This document shows, piece by piece, positions 40,819 to 49,698 of a DNA stretch of 64,000 bases. The DNA lies in contig NZ_BAABEX010000007.1 in the NCBI RefSeq assembly GCF_039540375.1, positions 124,001-188,000 of the forward strand. The letters are read 5' to 3'. Origin of the DNA: Acidovorax_G lacteus. Its GTDB lineage: Bacteria; Pseudomonadota; Gammaproteobacteria; Burkholderiales; Burkholderiaceae_C. The notes beneath the pieces are model-generated. The model did not search any database and was not told where the DNA came from. It was given only the letters and a program-made list of their open reading frames with translations. The position numbers were made by a program, and so were the translations under genes. Each line of letters starts with the position of its first letter. The stretch's first letter is position 1.

Positions 40819-42864
40819 ATGTCCTACCTCGTGCTCGCCCGCAAATACCGCCCCCGGAACTTCACCGAAATGGTGGGGCAGGAGCATGTGGTGCAGGCCC
40901 TGGGCAACGCGCTGACGCAGCAGCGCCTGCACCATGCCTACCTGTTCACGGGCACGCGGGGCGTGGGCAAGACCACGGTGTCGCGCATTCTGGCCAAGTC
41001 GCTCAACTGCCAGGGGCCCGACGGCCAGGGCGGCATCACTGCCGAGCCCTGTGGCGTGTGCCAGGCCTGCCGCGACATCGACAGCGGCCGCTTTGTCGAC
41101 TACACCGAGCTAGACGCCGCATCCAACCGCGGGGTGGACGAGGTGCAGGGCCTGCTGGAGCAGGCGGTGTACAAGCCGGTGCAAGGGCGCTTCAAGGTCT
41201 TCATGATCGACGAAGTGCACATGCTGACGAACACCGCGTTCAACGCGATGCTCAAGACGCTGGAAGAGCCGCCCGAGTACATCAAGTTCGTGCTGGCCAC
41301 CACCGATCCGCAGAAGGTGCCTGTGACCGTGCTCAGCCGCTGCCTGCAGTTCAACCTGCGGCCCATGGCCCCGGCCACGGTGCTGGAGCATCTCACCCGC
41401 GTGCTGGCCGCCGAGCAGATCGAGGCCGAACCCTCGGCGCTGCGCTGGCTGTCGCGGGCCGCGCGGGGCTCGATGCGCGATGCGCTGTCCCTGACCGACC
41501 AGGCGATTGCCTTTGGGGGCGGCACGCTGCGCGAAGACGCCGTGCGCCAGATGCTGGGCGCGGTGGACCGCAGCTATGTGTTCCAGCTGATCGACGCCCT
41601 GGCCGCGGCCGATGGCCGCCGGGTGGTCGAGACCTGCGAGGCCCTGCGGGTGCATGGTCTGTCGGCTGCGTCCACGCTGGAGGACATGGCGGCTGTGTTG
41701 CAGCGCATGGCGGTACTGCAGGCGGTGCCGTCCATGGCCGCCGAGCCCGATGCGGCCGACGCTGAGGCGGCCGAGACCACGCGCCTGGCGGCTGCATTGC
41801 CGCCCGACGAAACCCAGTTGCTCTACAGCCTGTGCCTGCATGGCCGTACCGAGCTGGGCCTGGCCCCCGACGAGTACGCGGGGCTGACCATGGTCCTGCT
41901 GCGCCTGCTGGCCTTCAAGCCTGCTGCGGGCGCCGCAGAAAAAAAAACTCCAGCGCTGAGCGCTGAAGCGTCCCACCCGGCGCGATCGGCGGCCCCGGTG
42001 CAGGGCACCGCCGTGCAGGCCGCGCCGGCGCTGGCGGCATCTGCGCCAGGGGTTCCGCCGTCGCAGCCTGCTGCGGTACCGCCACCAGCGGCCGAACCAG
42101 CACCTCCACCGATGGCCGTCCCATCCCCGGCCGAGCCGTCTGCCCCGGGGCGTGCGCCAGCGGTCGCCACCGCCGAGCAGAACCCGCCGCAACGGCCAGA
42201 CCGTTCATCTGCATCCACACCCGCGCTGGCAACGCCTGCTGTGCGGCCGCAGGCGGCGCCTGCTGCCATGCCCGAGCCGCCGCCCTGGGAGGACATTCCG
42301 GACAACGCTGTGGCAGCCGATGCGGGCCCGCAGGGCGGTGCCGAGGCGGCATGGTCCGCTGCGCCGGTGCAGCCCGTGGTCAGCCTGCCGGTGCGCGTGG
42401 CCTCCGAACCCAGCGCCCGCATGCAGCCGCGTCCGCATTCAACGCCTGCTTCTCCTGACGATCCGGTGCGCCTGGTGCCCACGGAAGAGGGTGATCACTG
42501 GCATTCGGTGGTTCAGCAACTGGTGGCAACTGAGGCGGTGACAGCGCTGGTGCGTGAGTTGGCGTTGCAATCGCAGTTGGTGGCGCGTGACGACGGGCAC
42601 TGGCTGCTGCGCGTCGAGCGCGAATCGCTGAATCAGCCCACTGCGCGCGAGCGCCTGCGTGCGGCACTCGAAGCCGCGGGCCAGGCCCGCGAGCTGAGTG
42701 TGGAGATGGGCCCGGTGACCGACTGCCCAGCGCGGCGCAATGCGGCCGCGGCCCAGGCCCGCCAGAAGCGCGCGCAGGAGGTCGTCATGAACGACGCCTA
42801 TGTCCAGACCCTGATGCGCGAGCACGGCGCGCGCATCGTTCCCGGCAGTATTCAACCGCTGTAG
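40819..42864 (+). CDS. dnaX: DNA polymerase III subunits tau and gamma
   Basis: The 681-residue clamp-loader ATPase has YLVLARKYRPRNFTEMVGQE, Walker A GTRGVGKTT, the zinc module C..C..C (CGVCQAC) and the DEVHM box. A Pro/Ala-rich linker covers about residues 375-540, and the C-terminal tau domain binds polymerase alpha and DnaB. At 41938-41966 an A9 run plus hairpin should cause slippage and give a gamma-type product of about 382 residues. ybaB and recR follow, the usual dnaX-ybaB-recR order. Confidence 0.96.
   Translation: MSYLVLARKYRPRNFTEMVGQEHVVQALGNALTQQRLHHAYLFTGTRGVGKTTVSRILAKSLNCQGPDGQGGITAEPCGVCQACRDIDSGRFVDYTELDAASNRGVDEVQGLLEQAVYKPVQGRFKVFMIDEVHMLTNTAFNAMLKTLEEPPEYIKFVLATTDPQKVPVTVLSRCLQFNLRPMAPATVLEHLTRVLAAEQIEAEPSALRWLSRAARGSMRDALSLTDQAIAFGGGTLREDAVRQMLGAVDRSYVFQLIDALAAADGRRVVETCEALRVHGLSAASTLEDMAAVLQRMAVLQAVPSMAAEPDAADAEAAETTRLAAALPPDETQLLYSLCLHGRTELGLAPDEYAGLTMVLLRLLAFKPAAGAAEKKTPALSAEASHPARSAAPVQGTAVQAAPALAASAPGVPPSQPAAVPPPAAEPAPPPMAVPSPAEPSAPGRAPAVATAEQNPPQRPDRSSASTPALATPAVRPQAAPAAMPEPPPWEDIPDNAVAADAGPQGGAEAAWSAAPVQPVVSLPVRVASEPSARMQPRPHSTPASPDDPVRLVPTEEGDHWHSVVQQLVATEAVTALVRELALQSQLVARDDGHWLLRVERESLNQPTARERLRAALEAAGQARELSVEMGPVTDCPARRNAAAAQARQKRAQEVVMNDAYVQTLMREHGARIVPGSIQPL
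41938..41966 (+). promoter_or_regulatory. dnaX frameshift/slippage site for gamma
   Basis: Nine A (41939-41947) cover the zero-frame codons GAA AAA AAA A. A CAGCGC-TGA-GCGCTG hairpin (41951-41965) begins three bases later. A -1 shift reads six more codons to TGA 41964-41966, and a +1 shift meets TGA at 41957-41959. Both alternative frames thus end at once, just after domain III. Confidence 0.75.
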
Positions 42865-42929
42865 GCTTGCAGTTTTCACTCTCCGCCGCACCGCTGTGCG
42901 GCATCTCCCCAACCATCAAGGATTAGCCC

Positions 42930-43262
42930 ATGTTCAACAAAGGACAGCTCGCCGGCCTCATGAAACAGGCACAGGCCATGCAAGACAACCTCAAGAAGGC
43001 CCAGGACGAGCTTGCGTTCATCGAAGTCGAGGCCGAGTCGGGTGCGGGCCTCGTCAAAGTGGTGATGACCTGCAAGCACGAAGTCAAGCGCGTGACCATC
43101 GACCCGAGCCTGCTGGCCGACGACAAGGACATGCTCGAAGACCTGGTGGCTGCGGCCTTCAACGCGGCTGTGCGCAAGGCCGAAGAGACGTCGGCCGAAA
43201 AGATGTCCAAGCTCACGGCTGGTATGCCGGGCCTTCCGCCTGGCATGAAGTTCCCGTTCTGA
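42930..43262 (+). CDS. YbaB/EbfC nucleoid-associated protein
   Basis: The 110-residue protein has the YbaB fold: MFNKGQLAGLMKQAQAMQDN, a coiled helix, VVMTCKHEVKRVTIDPSLL and a glycine-rich end, MPGLPPGMKFPF. Members bind DNA as tweezers-like dimers. The position between dnaX and recR is conserved widely. Confidence 0.95.
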   Translation: MFNKGQLAGLMKQAQAMQDNLKKAQDELAFIEVEAESGAGLVKVVMTCKHEVKRVTIDPSLLADDKDMLEDLVAAAFNAAVRKAEETSAEKMSKLTAGMPGLPPGMKFPF

Positions 43263-43341
43263 GCGGATCGAGCGTCATGCGGTTGGCGTGGGTCGCGTCG
43301 TGGGCCGGGGTGCTGGATACGCCGGCGCAAGGGGTTGCGGC

Positions 43342-43932
43342 ATGAGCGCGCCGCGCTCGCTGGAGGCTCTCATCGACGCGCTGCGCAAGCTGCCCGGTGT
43401 GGGCACGCGTTCGGCCTCGCGCATGGCGATGCACCTGCTGCAGCATGATCGTTCGGGTGCGGAAGTCCTCGCGCGGGCCTTGCAGCAGGCGGCGGCGTCG
43501 GTGCGGCACTGCAGCCGCTGCTACACCTTCACCGAGCAAGAGGTGTGCGACACCTGTCTCGATACCACTCGGGACGCGACCCGGCTGTGCGTGGTCGAGA
43601 CACCGGCCGACCAGTTGGCCATGGAGCGCACCGGTGCGTTCCAGGGCCTGTATTTCGTGCTCATGGGGCGGCTGAGCCCGCTCGACGGCATCGGCCCGCG
43701 CGAAATCGGGCTGCACAAGCTCATGGACCGCGCGTGCGACGGCATTGTCCAGGAAGTCATTCTGGCCACGAGCTTCACGGCCGAAGGGGAGGCCACAGCC
43801 CATGTGCTCAGTGAGGCGCTGAAGACCCGCGGCCTGCGCGTGACCCGGCTGGCGCGGGGTGTTCCCGTGGGCAGCGAAATCGAATACGTGGACCTGGGCA
43901 CCATCGCCCATGCGCTGGCCGACCGGCGCTGA
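43342..43932 (+). CDS. recR: Recombination protein RecR
   Basis: This 196-residue protein of the RecFOR gap-repair pathway has an HhH motif (LPGVGTRSASRM), a four-cysteine zinc site (CSRCYTF...CDTC) and a Toprim domain with VVETPADQLAMERTG. Its end includes TRLARGVPVGSEIEYVD. ATG 43342 is the family start; the frame runs further upstream without homology. Confidence 0.96.
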   Translation: MSAPRSLEALIDALRKLPGVGTRSASRMAMHLLQHDRSGAEVLARALQQAAASVRHCSRCYTFTEQEVCDTCLDTTRDATRLCVVETPADQLAMERTGAFQGLYFVLMGRLSPLDGIGPREIGLHKLMDRACDGIVQEVILATSFTAEGEATAHVLSEALKTRGLRVTRLARGVPVGSEIEYVDLGTIAHALADRR

Positions 43933-44005
43933 GTCTGCGGGCAAGGCAAACGGCGCTCAGCCGTCGCACGCGGCACACCCGCCCGCCTTCAAGGCCGCTT
44001 AAAAT

Positions 44006-44040
44006 ACTATCTTTTTCATAGCTGCTCGTGCTTGATTTCG
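44006..44040. repeat. Palindromic repeat, half element, upstream of the MAPEG gene
   Basis: ACTATCTTTTTCATAGC (17-nt inverted repeat with one changed end base) continues directly into TGCTCGTGCTTGATTTCG, the intact core of the family. It lies 28 bp before the MAPEG start and could affect its expression. Confidence 0.8.
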
Positions 44041-44067
44041 CTGGGCTGAACAGCAGAAAGGCTTTCA

Positions 44068-44490
44068 ATGAACTCCATGCACGTGGCACGCTTCACCGTG
44101 GCGTACTGGTGCGTGCTGATGGCGGTGCTGTTGCCCATCGGCTGCGCCTGGCTGGCCAAGAGCGGCAGTTTCGGCAAACCGCGTCGGGACGGCGGTTTTG
44201 ACAACCACAACCCCCGGGAGTGGCTGGCCCGCCAGAGCGACTGGCGCGCACGGGCCAATGCGGCCCAGGCCAATAGCTTTGAAGCGCTGCCGTTCTTCAT
44301 CGGCGCAGTGATCATTGCCCACAGCCTCGGGGCGGGGCAGACCCGGCTGGACCTTCTGGCGATGCTGTGGGTCTTTCTGCGGCTGTTCTACATCCTCATG
44401 TACGTGGGCGACATGCCCCGCGCCCGCAGCGCCGTCTGGTCCGCGGCCTTTCTCGTGAACATTGCGATCCTGCTGATCGGCTACCGCTGA
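44068..44490 (+). CDS. MAPEG family membrane protein
   Basis: The 140-residue protein has four hydrophobic segments and the MAPEG pattern: NHNPREWLARQSDWRARANA, then AQANSFEALPFFIGAVIIAH and an Asp/Arg-containing loop (LRLFYILMYVGDMPRARS). Eukaryotic relatives act on glutathione or eicosanoids; bacterial members have unclear roles. The start at ATG 44068 follows AGAAAGG. Confidence 0.85.
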   Translation: MNSMHVARFTVAYWCVLMAVLLPIGCAWLAKSGSFGKPRRDGGFDNHNPREWLARQSDWRARANAAQANSFEALPFFIGAVIIAHSLGAGQTRLDLLAMLWVFLRLFYILMYVGDMPRARSAVWSAAFLVNIAILLIGYR

Positions 44491-44691
44491 ATCGGTGGGA
44501 ACCCGTTCCGCCTTGGAGCATCCAAAGCGGGGTGTCGCAAGAGCCGTTGTGCCTGTACTGCGATGCTGTTCGCGGTCGCTCTGCTGTTGACCGGCCTTTC
44601 TTACGTAGTCTTCCTCAGGGTTCGACCCTGATGCCGCCGCCTTCTGTGCGCGGCACGATTGTTGCGGTGCAGCATTGCGGGCACCATTTCC

Positions 44692-45744
44692 ATGTCTTTT
44701 ATGTTGTTCTCCCGTCGTCGCGTGCTGCTTAGCGGTCTGGTTGCGGGCGCTGCCGGCACGTGGCCTCGGGCGCGCGCGGTGGAGCCCGATGCAGGCTTGC
44801 CGGCGGTCCGGATTGCGGCTGGGGGTCTGGGCATGCTGCAGCATTTGCCGCTGGTGCTGGCAGATGCCTTGGGCTACTTCCGGGCCGAAGGGGTACAGGT
44901 CATGTTGCAGGAGCACGCGGCCGATACCGAAGCCCTTGCGGCGGTGTACCAGGGGCAAGCCGATCTGTGCAGCGCGCCGTTCGAGGCCCTTTTGCGCCAG
45001 CAGGCCCGTGGCCGCGCCCTGCGGGCGTTTGTGTTGCAGACTCGCTCGCCGCAGGTTGCGCTGGCTGTTGCGGTGCGACAGTTTCCGTCCTACCGCGATC
45101 TGGTTGATCTCAAGGGGCGGCGCATTGGTGTGCCAGCGCTCGATTCTGGTGCACAGTGGCTGGCAGCCATGCTGATCGCGCGCGTCGGGTTGGCCGAACG
45201 CGACGTGCAGTTCGTACCCGTGGGCAGCGGGGCCGACGCCTTGCAGGCCTTTCGTTCTGGCCGTGTGCACGCCCTGTGCCACGGTGAGCCCGTGATGTCC
45301 CAACTGGAGGCGCGCAACGATGCGCGGGTTGTGGCCGATCTGAGAGGCCTCAAGGCCATGGGCGATCTGCTGGGCAGCGCGCTGCCCGACGCCTGCCTGA
45401 TGGCTCCGCCAGCCTTCCTGCAACGCCAGCCGGCGGTCGCGCAGTCGATCACGCACGCGATGGTGCACGCGCTAAAGTGGCTGCAGACAGCTGCACCGGC
45501 CGATCTGGTGCGGGTGCTACCTGCGGCCTATCTGCTGGGAGATCGCAGCAGCTATCTCGCTGCACTCGGACGCGTGCGTGACACCTTTTCGCCCAACGGC
45601 TTGCTGCCCGAAGACGGCCCACAGGCCGCCCTCAAGCTGCTGCAGCGTGTGCAGCCAGCCGCTTGGACCGACACCCGGGTGGATCTTTCGCGCACCTACA
45701 CCAACGAGTGGGTGCGCAAGGCGCGCCAGAAGTTCAATGCCTGA
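44692..45744 (+). CDS. ABC transporter substrate-binding protein, NMT1/THI5-like
   Basis: The product has a Tat-like signal peptide (FSRRRVLLSGLVAGAAG) followed by an SsuA/THI5-like fold. This has LPLVLADALGYFRAEGVQVML, DLCSAPFEALLRQ, DLKGRRIGVPALDSG and PDACLMAPPAFLQRQP. Such proteins bind sulfonates, taurine, pyrimidine precursors or related solutes. No transporter partner is adjacent. ATG 44692 or 44701 are the sensible starts; both precede the RRR motif. The 201 bp before it hold nothing recognisable. Confidence 0.82.
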   Translation: MSFMLFSRRRVLLSGLVAGAAGTWPRARAVEPDAGLPAVRIAAGGLGMLQHLPLVLADALGYFRAEGVQVMLQEHAADTEALAAVYQGQADLCSAPFEALLRQQARGRALRAFVLQTRSPQVALAVAVRQFPSYRDLVDLKGRRIGVPALDSGAQWLAAMLIARVGLAERDVQFVPVGSGADALQAFRSGRVHALCHGEPVMSQLEARNDARVVADLRGLKAMGDLLGSALPDACLMAPPAFLQRQPAVAQSITHAMVHALKWLQTAAPADLVRVLPAAYLLGDRSSYLAALGRVRDTFSPNGLLPEDGPQAALKLLQRVQPAAWTDTRVDLSRTYTNEWVRKARQKFNA

Positions 45745-45764
45745 GCGCCAGAGGGTGCTGGCGT

Positions 45765-45837
45765 AGAGCGCTGCAGGCCCGAAGTCGGCCGGGGGGGCGT
45801 GTGGCCCGCCGAACGGAATCAGACCTGCGGGCGCTCT
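45765..45837. other. Long-range stem between convergent genes
   Basis: AGAGCGC (45765-45771) and then GCAGG can pair with CCTGC and GCGCTCT (45831-45837). The loop is long, so significance is doubtful; it may help termination of the binding-protein gene and mltD. Confidence 0.25.
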
Positions 45838-45873
45838 CTTGGGGCGGCCGTGTCGAAAACCTGACCGTAGGTC

Positions 45874-47406
45874 TCAGCGCTTGGCTGTTTTGGATGGAGT
45901 CCCGCCGCGCTTTGACGGCGCTGGTGCCGCCTTGCGGTTGCTTGCGGCAGGGGCACTGGCGCGGGTGCTGCGCGCACGGCCCGCATTGGCATTGCGCACC
46001 GGCAGGTACACGGTCACCATCTGCCCGGGCTTGAAGCTTGCGCCGAGCTTCACGTCGTTCCAGTCGGCCAGTTGTGCGGCCGATACGCGCAGGCGCCGGG
46101 CCATGCTGGCCACAGTGTCGCCCTTGCCGGCGCGCACCTGCGTGCGGCGTGTCACGACCTCGGGGGTCAGCGCAATCTGCGCATGATCGGCCACATGCGA
46201 GGGCACATTGCCCTGCATCGAGTCGGAGCGCGGCACCATCAGCGCAGAGCCCGCCCGGATGAGCATGCGTGGCGGAATGTTGTTCGCGCTGCGCAGCTCG
46301 GCCTCGCTCATGCCGGTGCGCCGCGCGGCCTCGGCCACGCTCATGGTGCTGGGGGCGGTCCATACGGTCCAGCTGGCGAACTGGCCCTGCTTCTGCGCTT
46401 CCAGGTTGCGCTCGAACACCTTGGCGTTGTCCCAGGGCAGCAGGATCTGAGGGGTTCCTTCGGCCAGGATCACCGGGCGGTTGAACGACGGGTTGAGCGC
46501 CCGGAAATCGGCTTCGCGGATGCCCGCCAGTTGCGCCACCAGCGCCACGTCGATGTCGTGCGTGATGTCCACCGTCTGGAAGTAGGGGTGGTTCTCGATC
46601 AGCGGCAGCTCGGTGCGGAACGCCTCGGGGTTGGCCACGATGTTCTTCACTGCCTGCAGCTTGGGCACATACATGCGCGTTTCGGCGGGCATGGTCAGCT
46701 CGGTGTAGCTGGTGCCCAGGCCCGCACGCTGGTTGCGGGCAATGGCGCGGCCCACGCTGCCTTCGCCCCAGTTGTAGGCCGCGAGCGCCAGGTGCCAGTC
46801 GCCGAACATGCCGTAGAGCTTTTGCAGGTAGTCCAGCGCCGCGCGGGTCGAGGCCAGCACGTCCCGTCGGTCGTCACGAAATGCGTTTTGCTTCAGGTCG
46901 AAATACGTGCCCGTGGCAGGCATGAATTGCCACATGCCGGCGGCCTTGGCGCTCGACACCGCCTGTGGGTTGAACGAGCTTTCGATGTAGGGGAGCAGCG
47001 CCAGCTCGGTCGGCATGCCGCGGCGCTCCAATTCCTCGACGATGTGGAACAGGTACTTGCGCGAGCGCTCGCTCATGCGCTGCATGTATTCGGGGCGTGC
47101 GGCATACCACTGCTCGCGGTCGCGCACCAGATCATGCTCCAGATCGGGCATGGCGAAGCCACGGCGGATGCGCTCCCAGAGGTCTGCGGGGGGTGCCAGG
47201 GGCGCCACCTCAGGTGCAGCGACCTGCGCTGCCGTAATGGGCTGCAGCGGGCCTTTGGGAATGACGGGGATATGGGCCGCCGGGCGCGCGGGTGGGCTCT
47301 CGGCAGACGCCGGTGCCTGACCAGACGCCTCGTTGGGGCTCTGTGTGGTGGCGCAGCCCGTCAGCCACAAAGAGGCCGCGAGAAGAGCGCAGTGCAGCAG
47401 TTTCAT
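45874..47406 (-). CDS. mltD: Membrane-bound lytic murein transglycosylase D
   Basis: The 510-residue lipoprotein (SLWLTGC lipobox, Cys near residue 18) cleaves peptidoglycan glycan strands. The SLT catalytic glutamate is in LLPYIESSFNPQAVSS; AKAAGMWQFMPATG and LALAAYNWGEGSVGRA complete the fold. Two C-terminal LysM-like modules follow (around residues 345-390 and 420-465), and a basic Ala/Lys tail ends the protein. ATG 47406 overlaps the gloB stop by ATGA, and starting there places the signal peptide at the N-terminus. Confidence 0.94.
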   Translation of the reverse strand: MKLLHCALLAASLWLTGCATTQSPNEASGQAPASAESPPARPAAHIPVIPKGPLQPITAAQVAAPEVAPLAPPADLWERIRRGFAMPDLEHDLVRDREQWYAARPEYMQRMSERSRKYLFHIVEELERRGMPTELALLPYIESSFNPQAVSSAKAAGMWQFMPATGTYFDLKQNAFRDDRRDVLASTRAALDYLQKLYGMFGDWHLALAAYNWGEGSVGRAIARNQRAGLGTSYTELTMPAETRMYVPKLQAVKNIVANPEAFRTELPLIENHPYFQTVDITHDIDVALVAQLAGIREADFRALNPSFNRPVILAEGTPQILLPWDNAKVFERNLEAQKQGQFASWTVWTAPSTMSVAEAARRTGMSEAELRSANNIPPRMLIRAGSALMVPRSDSMQGNVPSHVADHAQIALTPEVVTRRTQVRAGKGDTVASMARRLRVSAAQLADWNDVKLGASFKPGQMVTVYLPVRNANAGRARSTRASAPAASNRKAAPAPSKRGGTPSKTAKR

Positions 47407-48179
47407 CGAAATCCGTTCTTCCATTCGCGCAATGCGGCCAGCACGGCCACCGGGTCGTCAGGCGATGTGCCCGGTGCATGGCCGGCCGCAGCGGCGGCCA
47501 CAGCCGGCACCTGCACGCGCAGAAAAGGGTTGATCAGGCGTTCCTGCCCGATGGTGGAGGGCAGGGTGGGGCGCGCTTGGGCCCGCAAGGCCGTGCACGC
47601 CTGGTGGTAGTCGATCAACGCCGTGTTGCCGGGTTCCACGGCCAGCGCAAAACGCAGGTTCGACAGGGTGTACTCGTGGGCACAGCACACGCGGGTATCG
47701 GCCGGCAGTGCGGCCAGCGCCTGCAGCGATGCCAGCATTTGTGCGGGCGTGCCTTCAAACAGCCGACCGCAGCCTCCCGAAAACAGGGTGTCGCCGCACA
47801 GCAGGATGCCGGGGCTGCCCAGCGGGCTCAGCCAGTAGGCAATGTGGCCCGCCGTGTGCCCGGGCACGTCGATCACCGTGCAGGGGGTGTCAAGCAGTGT
47901 CAGCCGGTCTCCGCCCTGGCAGCGCTGCCAGGGCTGCCCTGGCAGCTCGCGTGCCGGTGCGTACACCTGGGCGCCGGTGGCCGCCTGCAGCGCCCCTACG
48001 CCGCCCACGTGATCTCCGTGGTGGTGGGTGACTAGAATGGTCCGCAGCGTGAGGCGCAGGGCCTCAAGCGCCTGCAGGACCGGGGTGTCTTCCCCCGGGT
48101 CCACCACCACCGCCTCGCTGGCGTTGTGCAGCAACCAGATGTAGTTGTCCGACAGGGCAGGCAGCGGCAGCAAGTTCAT
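47403..48179 (-). CDS. gloB: Hydroxyacylglutathione hydrolase (glyoxalase II)
   Basis: The 258-residue metallo-beta-lactamase-fold enzyme hydrolyses S-D-lactoylglutathione in methylglyoxal detoxification. The metal site THHHGDHVGG is at about residues 51-60, with VPGHTAGHIAYW, CGDTLFSGGCGRLFEGT and CAHEYTLSNLRFAL. It overlaps mltD by four bases. Its ATG (48179-48177) overlaps the ATG of the divergent methyltransferase in a CATG palindrome. Confidence 0.95.
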   Translation of the reverse strand: MNLLPLPALSDNYIWLLHNASEAVVVDPGEDTPVLQALEALRLTLRTILVTHHHGDHVGGVGALQAATGAQVYAPARELPGQPWQRCQGGDRLTLLDTPCTVIDVPGHTAGHIAYWLSPLGSPGILLCGDTLFSGGCGRLFEGTPAQMLASLQALAALPADTRVCCAHEYTLSNLRFALAVEPGNTALIDYHQACTALRAQARPTLPSTIGQERLINPFLRVQVPAVAAAAAGHAPGTSPDDPVAVLAALREWKNGFR

Positions 48180-49038
48180 GAGCAGCGAAATTATAGGTTT
48201 GGCCCAGTGGCTGGACTCCCCTCCGGGGCGTTACCTGCTGGGGTGGGAGCAAGCCTGCGTGGACGAGGCCGTGGCCGACCTGTTTGGCTACCACGCCCTG
48301 CAACTGGGGCTGCCGCAGCTGCAGGGGCTGCGAGCCAACCGCATGCCCCACCGCTGGCTGGCGCTGGGTGCCGACGAATCCGCGGACTGGACGGCTGGCC
48401 AGGCAGCCGAGGGTGCATTGGCCGCGGCCTGGATGCCCGCCCACCTGCTGGCCGAACCGGCAGCCCTGCCGTTTGCGCAAGGCAGCCTGGACCTGGTGGT
48501 GCTGCCCCACACGCTGGAATTGAGTCCCGATCCGCACACCACCCTGCGGGAGGTGGAGCGCGTGCTCGTACCCGAGGGGCGTCTGGTGATTGCCGGGCTG
48601 AACCCCGCCAGCCTTTGGGGCCTGCGCCAGCAACGCGCACGCCTGAGCCGGCGCTGGGGCGGCGGATCGCTGTTTCTGCCCGAAGGCGGCGATTTCATTG
48701 GCTACTGGCGGCTGCGCGACTGGCTGCGGCTGCTGAGCTTCGAGGTGGAGTCTGCGCAGTTCGGCTGCTATCGACCCGCCGTGCGCAGCCAGCGCTGGCT
48801 TGAACGCTTCGGCTTCATGGACAGCTGGGGCGAGCGCTGGTGGCCCATTCTGGGTGCGGCGTATTTCATCGTGGCGGTCAAGCGGGTGCCGGGCATGCGC
48901 CTGCTGGAGCCAGCCTGGCGCACCTCGCGCAAGACGGCCGCCACCTCGGTGCCGGTGGCCCGCCACGGTGCGCGGTCGCACGCCGGTCCTGATGCTGGCA
49001 CCATACGCCCCTTTGCCAACGAACAGGATTGCGTTTGA
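48178..49038 (+). CDS. Class I SAM-dependent methyltransferase
   Basis: The 286-residue protein has a degenerate class I methyltransferase core: an acidic strand LDLVVLPHTLEL around residue 105, then REVERVLVPEGRLVIAGLNP. The arrangement gloB - methyltransferase - rnhA is common in betaproteobacteria, but the substrate is unknown. ATG 48178 has no clear ribosome site and coincides with the gloB start; TTG 48199 is an alternative. The frame is open to 48145. Confidence 0.8.
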   Translation: MSSEIIGLAQWLDSPPGRYLLGWEQACVDEAVADLFGYHALQLGLPQLQGLRANRMPHRWLALGADESADWTAGQAAEGALAAAWMPAHLLAEPAALPFAQGSLDLVVLPHTLELSPDPHTTLREVERVLVPEGRLVIAGLNPASLWGLRQQRARLSRRWGGGSLFLPEGGDFIGYWRLRDWLRLLSFEVESAQFGCYRPAVRSQRWLERFGFMDSWGERWWPILGAAYFIVAVKRVPGMRLLEPAWRTSRKTAATSVPVARHGARSHAGPDAGTIRPFANEQDCV

Positions 49039-49484
49039 ACCAAATCGAGATGTACACCGACGGGGCCTGCAAGGGCAACCCGGGCCCTGGCGGATGGGGC
49101 GTGCTGCTGCGGGCCGGCACGCTGGAAAAGGAGTTGTGCGGCGGTGAACTGGGCACCACCAACAACCGCATGGAACTGCGCGCCGTGATTGAGGGCCTGT
49201 CGGCCCTCAAGCGCCCGTGTGCCGTGGCGCTGTACCTGGACAGCGAGTACGTGCGCAAAGGCATCACCGAATGGATCCACGGCTGGAAAGCCAAGGGCTG
49301 GGTCACCGCCTCGCGCCAGCCGGTCAAGAACGTGGAGCTTTGGCAACAGTTGGATGCGCTGGTGTCGCAAGGCGGACACCGCATCGAATGGCATTGGGTG
49401 CGCGGGCACTCGGGGCATCCGGGCAACGAGCGCGCCGATGCGCTGGCCAACCGTGGCGTGCAAATGGCACTGGGCAGGGCCTGA
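49035..49484 (+). CDS. rnhA: Ribonuclease HI
   Basis: The 149-residue enzyme cuts RNA in RNA-DNA hybrids. The catalytic acids are visible: Asp in MYTDGACKGNPGPGGWG, Glu in NNRMELRAVIEG, Asp in LYLDSEYVRKG and Asp in NERADALANRG. TTG 49035 overlaps the methyltransferase stop by TTGA and has AGGA eight bases upstream, so it is preferred to TTG 49029. Confidence 0.95.
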   Translation: MNQIEMYTDGACKGNPGPGGWGVLLRAGTLEKELCGGELGTTNNRMELRAVIEGLSALKRPCAVALYLDSEYVRKGITEWIHGWKAKGWVTASRQPVKNVELWQQLDALVSQGGHRIEWHWVRGHSGHPGNERADALANRGVQMALGRA

Positions 49485-49534
49485 GGGCACTGGGGTGGGC
49501 CTGAGCCCGGCGGCCCACGCGCCAGCGGGTTTGT

Positions 49535-49574
49535 GTAAAGCGGCGGTAAAGCCCGGGTAAACCGCGCGTGAAAC
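49535..49574 (+). promoter_or_regulatory. Four 11-bp-spaced repeats before the RND operon
   Basis: GTAAA at 49535, 49546 and 49557 and GTGAA at 49568 lie exactly 11 bp apart (one helical turn), in the 214-bp gap before the RND adaptor gene. Direct repeats of this spacing are typical binding sites of OmpR/PhoB-family response regulators. No such regulator gene is next to the operon. Confidence 0.55.
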
Positions 49575-49698
49575 AGCAGGGCGCCGCAGGCGGGTTTTGC
49601 AGCCCCCGGGGTGTTGGCGCAAACAGGGCTGATACATTGCATCGGCTGGCCGCATCCCCGGCCAGTCTGTTTTTTGGCGACTGTTTTTTCCACGCTCC

